In this document: piece after piece, positions 1-7,636 of the stretch | Position numbering within the stretch: position 1 is the first letter of the stretch | Layout of the letters: every line of letters starts with the position of its first letter | Source of the DNA: CAYMUL01 sp964393605 | Lineage (GTDB): Bacteria > Bacteroidota > Ignavibacteria > Ignavibacteriales > Ignavibacteriaceae | Length of the DNA stretch: 57,826 nucleotides | Assembly (NCBI GenBank): GCA_964393605.1 | Contig: CAYMUL010000021.1 | Location: forward strand, 1 to 57,826 | Direction: 5' to 3' | The notes under the pieces: model-generated | Seen by the model: the letters and a program-made list of their open reading frames with translations, nothing else | Database searches by the model: none | What the model was told of the DNA's origin: nothing | Program-made: the position numbers and the translations under genes

Positions 1-71
1 AAAACGTTTCGGACTTACTCTCTCTCCACAGTTACAGGAGTGAGTTCATTAGTAGGCACGGGTTATATGCC
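1..71 (-). other. attC-like hairpin after nuclease cassette
   Basis: Bases 11-20 pair with 38-47 in a 10-bp stem with two G-T wobbles around a 17-base loop. On the minus strand this lies directly after the Mrr-like gene. It is framed by AAC (in GGCATATAACC) and GTT about 62 bases apart, the geometry of a short integron attC site. The outer core boxes fit the attC consensus poorly and no integrase is visible, so this is only a candidate. It could also be a transcription terminator. Confidence 0.3.
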
Positions 72-758
72 TTTAAACTTTTCTTTATTTAGAACTAACC
101 TTGTTGGATTATCATAAAAATCAAAAAATGGAATGTGCGATAGTATGAGAACAATACCGGATGAAGCTCTGTCTTTGTATTCTTGATTTATAAAATCTCG
201 GGTGATACTGCCATCAGACAATATTTTATTTACAGCTAATCTGAAAATTTCGATTTTAATTCGTTGCTTCTTACCATTTGATGTAATGCGTTCTATCCCA
301 CTCCAATCTACAGACATAATCTTATTTGATTTACCATTTGCTCGTGTAATGGTTTGACCTTCTAAGGGCTTAATATAATTTTTCCATATTTTATCAAATT
401 GGTTAGCTATGCAACCTTGGTTAGAAGTTGTAAAGTTATCATCCGGTTCTACAAATAGAATTTCAATTCCTAATTTGTCTGCAACTTCTTTGGCATTGTC
501 AATAATTTGACCATCCGTTACCAATATCGCTTTTGTGCAATTGAACAAATCTTTTGAACCGTGTAACTCCATTATCATTTGCCGATTCACTTTTCTTGTT
601 GTATGCCCAAACATCTTAACTTGGATTCCAATTTTTTCATCGCCTTTCATTGCAAAAACGTCAATACCATAATCATTGTTATAGGATGTTAATTCTGTTT
701 TATAACCATCTCTTGAAAATTTTTCACAAATAAATGATTCGTATTCTTTTGGTGTCAT
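63..758 (-). CDS. Mrr-like restriction endonuclease
   Basis: Predicted DNA-cleaving enzyme of the PD-(D/E)XK superfamily, Mrr-catalytic type. In the 231-residue product the core shows GIDVF (D33) followed by GIQVK (Q46, K48), the D...QxK arrangement of Mrr-like nucleases, and then the alternating strand and helix pattern with ILVTDG and GIEILFVEPDD. Residues from about 115 onward match no domain I recognise and may recognise the target. I chose ATG at 758, which starts four bases after the upstream stop; an in-frame TTG at 782 would add eight residues and overlap the upstream gene. It follows the GIY-YIG gene on the same strand, so the two are probably cotranscribed and may act together in defence. 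The family is reasonably clear; substrate and methylation dependence are unknown. Confidence 0.72.
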   Translation of the reverse strand: MTPKEYESFICEKFSRDGYKTELTSYNNDYGIDVFAMKGDEKIGIQVKMFGHTTRKVNRQMIMELHGSKDLFNCTKAILVTDGQIIDNAKEVADKLGIEILFVEPDDNFTTSNQGCIANQFDKIWKNYIKPLEGQTITRANGKSNKIMSVDWSGIERITSNGKKQRIKIEIFRLAVNKILSDGSITRDFINQEYKDRASSGIVLILSHIPFFDFYDNPTRLVLNKEKFKGI

Positions 759-762
759 AGAA

Positions 763-1260
763 TTAGTTCGCAAGATTTGCAAATGGTAGATTATTGAATT
801 TTTGTCTGAACAACTCCATTAGTTTTATCTCGACACTTCTAGGCTCTTCATTAGGCAATTCTTTCCAACAAATAGTATAGTCGTCAATATTCTTGATTTG
901 CCAAATATACCGTCCGCCCCAATGACCAACTTTTTTGCCTTGTCCAAAATTCAAATATTGTTTTAGTCGAGAATTCAATGTTGCATCACTATCAGAACCG
1001 CCAGCTTTACCGATGTAAACTATTTGGGCTTCTTCTACCCAACTTTTCTTTAAATCGCTAATAGCCACATTTGGATTCTTATCTTTGAAAAATCCTCCAG
1101 TTCCTTTTTCAACAAACTCAACCTTGCTATTATCTGGGCGCAACACAAGATACACACCTTTTATTTTAGGAATTGGAGAAGCATTTAATTTTAGTTCAGA
1201 AATTTTTTTGAAACCGTTAAAACCAGATTTCTTAATTGAATCGATATTTTCAATATTCAT
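763..1260 (-). CDS. GIY-YIG-like nuclease domain protein
   Basis: 165 residues. KGVYLVL at about 34-40 and IVYIGKAGG at about 80-88 correspond to the two motifs that name the GIY-YIG nuclease fold. LNSRL (R98) fits the usual catalytic arginine, and the acidic residue in VEIKLMELF with the final asparagines fits the distal part of the fold. The spacing between the two motifs is longer than in UvrC or homing enzymes, as seen in stand-alone restriction-type members. It sits between a small uncertain ORF and the Mrr-like nuclease, all on the minus strand and almost contiguous, which suggests one transcript. I infer a DNA-cutting or defence role; no methyltransferase partner is visible, though the window edge cuts the region off. 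Confidence 0.6.
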   Translation of the reverse strand: MNIENIDSIKKSGFNGFKKISELKLNASPIPKIKGVYLVLRPDNSKVEFVEKGTGGFFKDKNPNVAISDLKKSWVEEAQIVYIGKAGGSDSDATLNSRLKQYLNFGQGKKVGHWGGRYIWQIKNIDDYTICWKELPNEEPRSVEIKLMELFRQKFNNLPFANLAN

Positions 1261-1569
1261 TTAAACCTCATTTTGATTAGGCATATAACTATTAATTAAC
1301 CCGCCAAATATCCGTATAGTATGCATGGCGGTTGTGCATACTATATTTCTACTAAATATTTGATTTTGTAACATTTTTAATCTTTTTATCCGCATATACA
1401 ACATCATATTAAAGGATGTTATGCGGCGGAATTTTTCTTTTTCTAAAACAATTTTTAGTTGGTTCATATTTCTCATATCTGTTCCAATAGATTGTCGTTC
1501 AAAAAATTCAAACATAATCTTTTCCGTTAATTCCATCTTTGGGGTATTTACCCCGACTTCTATTTCCAT
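1261..1569 (-). CDS. Doubtful small ORF before nuclease pair
   Basis: A 102-codon frame whose TAA stop directly abuts the ATG of the GIY-YIG gene. The first 60 or so residues (starting MEIEVGVNTPKMELTEK) look protein-like and helical. The second half runs through two strong inverted repeats (1391-1425 and 1315-1345), and its translation there (ending in INSYMPNQNEV) looks like read-through of structured non-coding DNA. It may be the remains of a gene joined to a recombination site, or not a gene at all. I recognise no family. Confidence 0.22.
   Translation of the reverse strand: MEIEVGVNTPKMELTEKIMFEFFERQSIGTDMRNMNQLKIVLEKEKFRRITSFNMMLYMRIKRLKMLQNQIFSRNIVCTTAMHTIRIFGGLINSYMPNQNEV
1301..1345. 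repeat. Two mutually exclusive hairpins
   Basis: Bases 1315-1325 and 1335-1345 form a perfect 11-bp stem (TATAGTATGCA with its complement) around the loop TGGCGGTTG. That loop sequence can instead pair with CCGCCA at 1301-1306, so the two structures exclude each other. On the minus strand AACCGCCA pairs with TGGCGGGTT with one bulged G, a feature reminiscent of attC sites. It lies just upstream of the GIY-YIG gene, with GTTATATGCC beside it. Confidence 0.45.
1391..1425. repeat. Interrupted inverted repeat
   Basis: CGCAT (1391-1395) plus AACATC (1400-1405) pair with GATGTT (1415-1420) plus ATGCG (1421-1425). This gives an 11-bp stem with a four-base bulge on one side. Long stems with one-sided extrahelical bases are typical of single-strand recombination sites, but terminators and REP elements can look the same. 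Confidence 0.4.
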
Positions 1570-1896
1570 ATAACTTATGCGAAGTTAAGAATAAAAATCT
1601 ATCCCAACCAAATTTATTTTTTGCAAGCCAATATTGTGCCAGAAAATTTCGGAGGTTACATCTGCTTCGGTTACAATGTTGGTTTGCTTTGGCGTCTTAT
1701 AAAAAAATTATAATTGCAACCGACAAAACATTTTTCCAAAGTTAGAGAGTTTATTGTCAGATAATTTTAAAATGACAAATTGAAAACGTTCACACTTTTT
1801 GTTTATAACTTGTTCGCGTTAGGATTTCGGTTTTGTTTCCCGCCGTATATTATATTTGCGCGTGTGAATAATTTTTAACTATAAAGAAAGGTGCAT
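1570..1896. other. Intergenic junction without a gene
   Basis: About 325 bases between the divergent nuclease block and the cytochrome gene. CATATAACTT at 1567-1576 resembles the GCATATAACT at 1281-1290 and the GTTATATGCC at 62-71, so it may be the outer edge of the accessory block. A short plus-strand frame here has no protein-like features. Near the end a TATATTTG (1851-1858) resembles the Bacteroidota TAnnTTTG promoter box, but no well-spaced upstream TTG was found. Confidence 0.4.
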
Positions 1897-2886
1897 ATGA
1901 AAAAATTGTTAAAGTGGCTCGGAATTATTCTCGGTGCGGTTGTTTTAATTGTTGCCGTACTCGTTATCTATTTATTGAACGCATCGCCGACTGTTGATCC
2001 GCCGATTGATAAAACAATTGAAGCAACAGAAGCAAGATTAGAAAGAGGAAAATATCTTGCATGGCACGTAACCGGTTGTATCGATTGTCATTCAACCCGC
2101 GATTGGTCAAAGTTTAGCGGACCTGTTGTTGCCGGCACGGAAGGAAAAGGCGGGCAAGTTTTTGATTCAAAGATTATGAAGGATTTTCCCGCTACTCTTC
2201 ATTCGCCAAACATTACGCCCGCATCGTTAAAAAGTTGGAGCGATGGAGAATTTTTACGGGCAATTACTTGCGGTGTATCGAAAGACGGCGAAAGAGTTTA
2301 TTTCCCGATGATGCCCTACCCTGCATTAAATAAGGCGACGGAAGAGGATGTATATTCTATCATTGCATACATTCGTTCTCTTTCCCCAATTGAAAATGCT
2401 GTTCCTGTTTCAACAATCAATTTTCCGTTAAACGTGATTTTGAAATTAACCGTACCGCAACAATTCGATCCGCAACCCGCACCGGATAAAAATAATCCTA
2501 AAGAATATGGTAAATATCTTACTGCTTTGTGTGGATGTATTGAATGTCATTCTCCTTCAGAGAAGGGAGAATTAATTAAAGGGAAAGAATACGGCGGCGG
2601 AACGGAATTTATTTTCCCCGGCGGAATTGTGAGAACCGCAAATATTTCTCCCGATGAAAACACAGGCATTGGCAAATGGACAAAAGAACAATTCGTCGCT
2701 CGCTTTAAATCTTTCTCACCCGATAGCAGTGAAATGAGATCTGTTTCGGAAGATGAATTCAATACGCCGATGGCGTGGAGTTTATTGTCCGGAATGAACA
2801 CCGAAGATCTTGAAGCAATTTATGAATATCTTAGAACGCAACCTGCAGTGAATAATAAAGTTATTCATTGGGAGCCAAAGAAATAA
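1897..2886 (+). CDS. Membrane-anchored diheme cytochrome c
   Basis: Electron-transfer protein of 329 residues facing the periplasm. Residues 7-28 form one uncleaved membrane helix. Two haem c sites follow: CIDCH at 61-65 and CIECH at 214-218, each at the start of a roughly 150-residue cytochrome c domain with downstream candidate axial methionines (for example in MMPYP and in TPMAW). Tandem class I cytochromes of this type serve as subunits or acceptors of periplasmic dehydrogenases. I chose ATG 1897, preceded by AAAGAAAGG; the in-frame GTG at 1891 would sit inside that site. It stands alone, followed by a hairpin at 2901-2940, so its redox partner is not encoded beside it. Confidence 0.85.
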   Translation: MKKLLKWLGIILGAVVLIVAVLVIYLLNASPTVDPPIDKTIEATEARLERGKYLAWHVTGCIDCHSTRDWSKFSGPVVAGTEGKGGQVFDSKIMKDFPATLHSPNITPASLKSWSDGEFLRAITCGVSKDGERVYFPMMPYPALNKATEEDVYSIIAYIRSLSPIENAVPVSTINFPLNVILKLTVPQQFDPQPAPDKNNPKEYGKYLTALCGCIECHSPSEKGELIKGKEYGGGTEFIFPGGIVRTANISPDENTGIGKWTKEQFVARFKSFSPDSSEMRSVSEDEFNTPMAWSLLSGMNTEDLEAIYEYLRTQPAVNNKVIHWEPKK

Positions 2887-2900
2887 ATTTTGCTTTTAAA

Positions 2901-2940
2901 GGATGATACCTTCCCGTTTCATTCGCGGGGAGATGTCATC
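2901..2940. repeat. Palindromic repeat, copy A
   Basis: An imperfect inverted repeat, GATGATACCTTCCCG against GCGGGGAGATGTCATC, starting 14 bases after the cytochrome stop codon. Related copies follow two other genes (4436-4482 and 34262-34310). Position suggests a terminator or REP-like role; only a short pyrimidine-rich stretch follows. Confidence 0.5.
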
Positions 2941-2993
2941 TTTTCTTTTTTTGCTGATTGAATTTGTAAAAAAGCCAAACGCGGCTAAAGCAG

Positions 2994-3080
2994 TTTGCCC
3001 TTGTTTTGTTACAAAAATCTTCCATATTTGCCCTTGTTTTGTTACAAGAATAAACTAAATTTGCCCTTGTAATATTACAA
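2994..3080 (+). promoter_or_regulatory. Three 33-bp-spaced operator-like repeats
   Basis: TTTGCCCTTGT occurs at 2994, 3027 and 3060, exactly 33 bases apart, or about three helical turns. Each copy continues into a dyad of TTGT and ACAA six bases apart; in the last copy this is the perfect palindrome TTGTAATATTACAA (3067-3080). The third copy ends 11 bases before the ATG of the DUF4143 ATPase. Regular phasing and the abutting start codon suggest an operator bound by a multimeric protein, possibly for autoregulation. Confidence 0.6.
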
Positions 3081-3091
3081 AAGTGCAAAAA

Positions 3092-4435
3092 ATGATAAAA
3101 AGAAGCATATTTCAAAATCTCCAAAAATGGAAAGAAAATCCCTCCCGAAAACCGTTAATAATTCGCGGTGCCAGACAAGTAGGAAAAACTACTTTAATTA
3201 AATCCTTTGCCGAAGGATATGAACATAAAATTCTGCTTAATCTTGAAAAACAATCTGACAAACAAATCTTCGAAGAATTTAATAATGTAAAAGACATTGT
3301 TGATGTTCTGCTTTTGAAATTTAATTTAACGGTAGAGAATGCGAATGGTATGCTTCTTTTCGTAGATGAAATACAAGAATCTCCCCAAGCAATTAAAATG
3401 ATGAGATATTTTTATGAGGAGTATCCGCAAATACACATTATTGCCGCCGGTTCGCTTTTGGAGTTTGCACTAAAAGAAATTGAAAACTTTCCGGTCGGTA
3501 GAGTTGAATATCTTTATCTGCATCCGATTAATTTTTTGGAATACTTAAATGCTATCGGAAAAAATAATTTACTTGAGCAGATGAATAAAATTCCGATTAT
3601 GAAAAATACTCATTCAACTTTGACAGAACTTTTTAATACTTATGCAATCATTGGCGGAATGCCGGAAGTAATTCAAACTTACATTGAAAAGAAAAGATTG
3701 GCGGATTTATCAAGTATGTATGAAAGTCTTTGGGAAACTTTTAAAGATGATATGACGAAATACAGTTCGAATAAAACTGAGTTGAATGTAATGAGGCACA
3801 TCGTAAATTCGGCGTATCTTAGTTTGGATGAACGCGTAAAATTTCAAAATTTTGGAAACTCAAATTATAGATCGCGTGAAGTTGGTGAAGCAATGCGAAC
3901 TTTGGAAAATGCCCGCTTTCTGTTTTTAATATATCCGACAACCGAAGTAGAGTTACCGATAAAACCGGATTTGAAAAAATCGCCGCGTCTGCAATTTTTA
4001 GATACGGGTTTGATAAATTATAAAAACGGAATTCAAGCAGAACTTTTATCGCTGAAAGATTTAAGTTCATTTTATAAAGGATATTTAATTCCTCACATAA
4101 TAACCCAGGAAATCATGTCGCTAAATAATTTATTTAACACAAAACCAAATTTTTGGGTTAGAGAAAAATCTCAATCTTCTTCAGAAGTTGATCTGGTAGT
4201 TCAATTCAAAGACAAAGTTATACCGGTGGAAATTAAAACCGGAAATGTTGGCAAATTGAGATCGCTTCATCAATTTATGGAAAGAACAAATCATGATTTT
4301 GCAGTTAGAATTTTTGGCGGAGAATTTTCAATACAAAAAGTAGTTACGCCGGGGAATAAAGAATTTACACTTTTGAATCTTCCCTATTATCTCGGCACAA
4401 AACTATTTAACTACCTCGAACATTTTGTTTCGTAA
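3092..4435 (+). CDS. AAA ATPase with DUF4143 domain
   Basis: 447 residues. N-terminal AAA_14-type P-loop ATPase with Walker A GARQVGKTT at 26-34 and Walker B LLFVDEIQES, followed by a winged-helix region. The C-terminal DUF4143 domain is nuclease-like, with SSEVDLVVQF and VIPVEIKTG giving the E-x-D and E-x-K residues of the PD-(D/E)XK fold. The family is common in Bacteroidota and of unknown function; involvement in DNA handling or mobile-element conflict is a guess from the domains. I chose ATG 3092; an in-frame GTG at 3083 is three codons earlier and lies at the edge of the operator-like repeats. A second, truncated member of the family is at 7610-8194. Confidence 0.85.
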   Translation: MIKRSIFQNLQKWKENPSRKPLIIRGARQVGKTTLIKSFAEGYEHKILLNLEKQSDKQIFEEFNNVKDIVDVLLLKFNLTVENANGMLLFVDEIQESPQAIKMMRYFYEEYPQIHIIAAGSLLEFALKEIENFPVGRVEYLYLHPINFLEYLNAIGKNNLLEQMNKIPIMKNTHSTLTELFNTYAIIGGMPEVIQTYIEKKRLADLSSMYESLWETFKDDMTKYSSNKTELNVMRHIVNSAYLSLDERVKFQNFGNSNYRSREVGEAMRTLENARFLFLIYPTTEVELPIKPDLKKSPRLQFLDTGLINYKNGIQAELLSLKDLSSFYKGYLIPHIITQEIMSLNNLFNTKPNFWVREKSQSSSEVDLVVQFKDKVIPVEIKTGNVGKLRSLHQFMERTNHDFAVRIFGGEFSIQKVVTPGNKEFTLLNLPYYLGTKLFNYLEHFVS

Positions 4436-4482
4436 AGATGACATCTTTCCGTTCGCGTCATAGTGCGGAGAGAAGTCATCTC
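4436..4482. repeat. Palindromic repeat, copy B
   Basis: Begins at the base after the ATPase stop codon. GATGACATCTTTCCG at the left and CGGAGAGAAGTCATC at the right form an imperfect stem. It shares its outer GATGAC/GTCATC ends with the copies at 2901 and 34262. Confidence 0.5.
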
Positions 4483-4547
4483 TAAAAATTACTGAAGCTA
4501 CACAACCGTTCGTATTATCATATTTTCGAAACTATCACAATTAGAAA

Positions 4548-4593
4548 TAGAACACTGATAACGCTGATCTTTATCTGTGTCATCAGTGTGCTA
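4548..4593. terminator. Hairpin between convergent genes
   Basis: ACACTGAT at 4552-4559 pairs perfectly with ATCAGTGT at 4582-4589, and TAG/CTA extend the stem beyond one A-G mismatch. It lies between the convergent DUF4143 ATPase and htpG, so it may stop transcription from both sides. There is no T-run, and the 22-base loop is long for a terminator. Confidence 0.3.
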
Positions 4594-4630
4594 TTGGAAG
4601 TATTGCGTAACTTCAGAAGATCACTTATCG

Positions 4631-6544
4631 CTACGAATTAATTCCGCTAATTTTTAAATACCACTCGCTTGATTGTTCGAGCATTTTGTTCACTTTATTC
4701 ACGAGCGAATTTGCATCGAACAAATCCCCCTCTAAAAGTAAAGCCGATTCAAATAACTGTTCCGTAACATCTTTTACGTAAGCGTCAGTGTTGTTGGTTT
4801 TATAAACCTTCAGCAAATTTCTAATTAGCAGATGATCTTTATTTACCTCAAAGATTTTTTTTTGCACAGAAAAATCTTTGTTTTGCATCCGCATAATTTT
4901 TTGCATCGATGAAGTCATCGCATCATCATCGCTTGAAAGACAGGCGGGACTGACGCTCAATCTTTGCGAAACTTTCACATCTTTCACGCGCTCACCTAAA
5001 ATCTTTTTCATATCGGAAATTAAACTATCGAAATGAAGTTCGTCATCTTTCGATAACTTCTCGATATTTTTTTCTTCGGTTTCTTCATCATCCATTTTGT
5101 CAATCTTTTTTACATCGGCTTGAGTAACGGCAACGAGTTCATAGTCTTTATATTTTCTTACCGAAGACAAAACAAATTCATCAATCGGATCAAAAAGGAA
5201 TAAAACTTCCAATCCTTTCTTATTAAATATTTCGAGATGAGGATCGAGCGAAGCGGCAATTCTGCTGTTTGCAAAAAGATAATAAATCTCTTTCTGCCCT
5301 TTCTTCATGCGGGTTACGTAGTCATCGAACGACGATAATTCTTTTTCATCTTTGTTTGCGGAAGAATTAAATCGTAAAAGTTGCGAGAATTTTTCGGCGT
5401 TAGTAAAATCCATATATCCCATTTTGAAGATACGTCCATGCTCGTGCCAGAACTCTGCAAATTTTTCAGGTTCATCTTTTGCCTTCTTTAAAAGATGATT
5501 TAAAACTTGTTGTGTAACGCTGTTGGAAATTTTCATGAAGACAGAATTTTCTTGCAACGTTTCGCGCGAAATGTTTAACGGAAGATCTTCGGAATCAACT
5601 ACTCCCTTTACAAATCCGAGATATTCGGGAAGCAGGTCTTTGTTCTTATGTTGAATTAAAACTCTTCGCACATAGAGATCGAGCCCGTAATTATCTTTGA
5701 AGTAACCGAACATGTCGTAATTTTTTTTCGGAATGAAAAGCAAACTGTTAAATTGAATCGGCGCATCAATTGAGATGTGAAGCGTATCAATCGGTTCATC
5801 ATTATCATAAGTTAAAAATTTAAAGAACTCGTCATACTGTTCTTTTTTAATGGAAGATTTCGGTTCCCGCCAGAGTGCGCTGATTGTATTTATTTTTTCT
5901 TTGCCGAGATAAATTGGAAATGAAATGAAACTGCTGTGCTTTTTAATTGCGGATTCGAGTTTATATTTTTCTGCAAACTCCGAAGCATCTTCTTTCAAAT
6001 AAATTTCGATTGATGTGCCGCGCGGTAATTTTTCATTGAGTTCAATTACTTCATAATCGCCGAGCCCGTCAGATTTCCATTCAATCGGAAGTTCATCTTT
6101 TCTAAATGAACGCGATTTGATGACTACTTCTTTTGCAACCATAAAGACAGAATAAAAACCTACGCCGAATTTTCCGATGATATTGTTTGCATCAGATTTG
6201 TTTTCTGCCAGAGATTTAATGAATTCCGCCGAGCCGGATTTTGCAATCGTTCCGATATTAGCGATGATTTCCGATTTGCTCATTCCAATGCCGGAATCTT
6301 TTATAGTTAGAATTTTTTTCTTCTCATCAAATTCAATTCTAATTTCAAGCGGGTCGCTCGAATCGACAATATCTGTTCCGCGTGTAGTTTCAAATCTAAG
6401 TTTATCCAGTGCATCGGATGCGTTGGAAATTAACTCGCGCAAAAATATTTCTCTGCTCGTATAAAGCGAATGAACAAGAATATCGAGAAGCTGTTTAGTT
6501 TCTGCTTGAAAGTGAAATTTTTCTGTATGTTGTGTGTCAGTCAT
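4631..6544 (-). CDS. htpG: Hsp90-family chaperone HtpG
   Basis: Cytosolic ATP-dependent chaperone of 637 residues, close to the usual length of 610-635. The N-terminal GHKL ATPase domain shows NASDALDKLR at about 41-50, DSGIGM and GKFGVGFYSVFMVA. The middle domain carries SRETLQENSVFMKI with the conserved arginine and glutamine that contact ATP, and the C-terminal dimerisation domain follows, with an acidic EEETEEK-like linker absent from some homologues. It is a single-gene transcript, convergent with the DUF4143 ATPase and divergent from the hydrolase gene. A plausible Bacteroidota-type promoter is at 6592-6623; no CIRCE element was seen. Identification is secure. Confidence 0.97.
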   Translation of the reverse strand: MTDTQHTEKFHFQAETKQLLDILVHSLYTSREIFLRELISNASDALDKLRFETTRGTDIVDSSDPLEIRIEFDEKKKILTIKDSGIGMSKSEIIANIGTIAKSGSAEFIKSLAENKSDANNIIGKFGVGFYSVFMVAKEVVIKSRSFRKDELPIEWKSDGLGDYEVIELNEKLPRGTSIEIYLKEDASEFAEKYKLESAIKKHSSFISFPIYLGKEKINTISALWREPKSSIKKEQYDEFFKFLTYDNDEPIDTLHISIDAPIQFNSLLFIPKKNYDMFGYFKDNYGLDLYVRRVLIQHKNKDLLPEYLGFVKGVVDSEDLPLNISRETLQENSVFMKISNSVTQQVLNHLLKKAKDEPEKFAEFWHEHGRIFKMGYMDFTNAEKFSQLLRFNSSANKDEKELSSFDDYVTRMKKGQKEIYYLFANSRIAASLDPHLEIFNKKGLEVLFLFDPIDEFVLSSVRKYKDYELVAVTQADVKKIDKMDDEETEEKNIEKLSKDDELHFDSLISDMKKILGERVKDVKVSQRLSVSPACLSSDDDAMTSSMQKIMRMQNKDFSVQKKIFEVNKDHLLIRNLLKVYKTNNTDAYVKDVTEQLFESALLLEGDLFDANSLVNKVNKMLEQSSEWYLKISGINS

Positions 6545-6591
6545 AAATACCTCTTTATAAAAACGTTTTCAAAAATCTACAATAAACGATG

Positions 6592-6623
6592 CAAAAATAA
6601 TATTTAGAACGCAATGAGTTCAA
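6592..6623 (-). promoter_or_regulatory. Candidate htpG promoter
   Basis: On the minus strand TTG (6621-6623) is followed after 21 bases by TATTTTTG (6592-6599), which fits the Bacteroidota primary sigma pattern TTG and TAnnTTTG. The predicted start of transcription would be about 40 bases before the htpG ATG. The sequence is AT-rich, so a chance match is possible. Confidence 0.38.
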
Positions 6624-6712
6624 GATATCGAGGGGAAAAATTTATGAGGTTGCAATGGATAAAATATTTGTCGTCGTGATTATCTTTCGCATAAAATTAA
6701 TCATTTATTTTT

Positions 6713-7570
6713 ATGAAGAATTATTTAATAGCCTTTCTTTTATTTATTCAGATGAATTTAACTTATTCTCAACAAGGCGGCGAATTTCTCCGCTTTGAAT
6801 TTTCCAATTCAATGTTTCCGCATATTTTAAGGAACGATGGACACATTTACCGTGATAGTCATTTTCCGAAAGATTTACATTATTCCGATAGCACGACACT
6901 TTGTTATGTACCGAAAAATTTCAAACCGAAGAAAAAAATAAATCTGGTCGTTTATTTTCACGGCTGGTATAACAATGTGGATTCTTCCAACAAGCAATTC
7001 AAACTCTCCGAACAATTTGAAAAATCCGGAGTTGATGCAATACTTGTAATGCCAGAAGGACCGAAGAACGCCCCCGATTCCTTCGGCGGGAAGCTTGAAG
7101 AAAAAAATGTATTCAAAAATTTTTGCGATGAATTGATTGGCAAACTCTCCGCACCATTCAATCATAAATTTGAGATAGATAAAATCATTTTAGCCGGGCA
7201 CTCCGGCGCGTATCGTGTTATTTCATTTATTCTTTTGCACGGTGGATTGAATGACAACATCCACTCCGTTATTTTGTTCGATGGGCTTTATGGACAAACA
7301 GAAAAATATTCATATTGGCTTGATCATTACAGAGGAAACTTTATAAATATTTTTACCCCCGATGGCGGAACTAAAGGGGAATCAGAAAATTTGATGAAAT
7401 GCCTTTCAGCGTGGAATATCGATTACTCATTTGTTGATGAAAATTCTTTAACTCCTGAAATTCTTTCCAAAAACAGAATCGTTTTTATCGCATCGCAACT
7501 CGGACACAATGAAGTTATCGCAACAAAAAATCAGTTTGAACAATTCCTGAAAACCAGCATTTCAAAATAA
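6713..7570 (+). CDS. Secreted alpha/beta-hydrolase-fold protein
   Basis: 285 residues with a signal peptide (residues 1-19, ending TYSQQ). After LVVYFHGWYNN, the oxyanion-hole strand typical of the fold, comes GHSGAYR with the nucleophile S164 in a G-x-S-x-G elbow; a late GHNEV supplies a candidate catalytic histidine, and an aspartate lies in ILFDGLYG. This points to an exported esterase or a related carbohydrate-ester hydrolase. It lacks a T9SS sorting domain, so it is probably periplasmic or a simple secreted enzyme. It stands alone, divergent from htpG, and is followed by a broken DUF4143 gene. The substrate cannot be read from sequence. Confidence 0.72.
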   Translation: MKNYLIAFLLFIQMNLTYSQQGGEFLRFEFSNSMFPHILRNDGHIYRDSHFPKDLHYSDSTTLCYVPKNFKPKKKINLVVYFHGWYNNVDSSNKQFKLSEQFEKSGVDAILVMPEGPKNAPDSFGGKLEEKNVFKNFCDELIGKLSAPFNHKFEIDKIILAGHSGAYRVISFILLHGGLNDNIHSVILFDGLYGQTEKYSYWLDHYRGNFINIFTPDGGTKGESENLMKCLSAWNIDYSFVDENSLTPEILSKNRIVFIASQLGHNEVIATKNQFEQFLKTSISK

Positions 7571-7595
7571 CTTTTCGATTTTGCACTTTTCCCTT

Positions 7596-7636
7596 CACAA
7601 ACTTCATCAGTGAAAATTGAAAAATGTGCATTCTTA
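7596..7636 (+). repeat. 41-base dispersed repeat, copy 1
   Basis: This segment and 10122-10162 are the same length and differ at only two of 41 positions. Here it covers the GTG start used for the truncated DUF4143 frame, so that start may come from the repeat and not from the original gene. It holds the string TTCATCAGTGAAAATTGAAA. Confidence 0.6.

Noticed and set aside
1539..1745. 68-codon plus-strand frame in the intergenic region
   Set aside because: No start context, cysteine/arginine-rich random composition and partial overlap with the opposite-strand ORF; looks like chance.
2994..3080. CRISPR array
   Set aside because: Only three short units with non-unique 20-base intervals, each containing its own dyad, next to a start codon and without cas genes; operator-like repeats explain it better.
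2936..3124. 62-codon minus-strand frame with repeated CNKTRAN
   Set aside because: The peptide repeat is only the translation of the three 33-base operator-like repeats and it overlaps the start of the ATPase gene.
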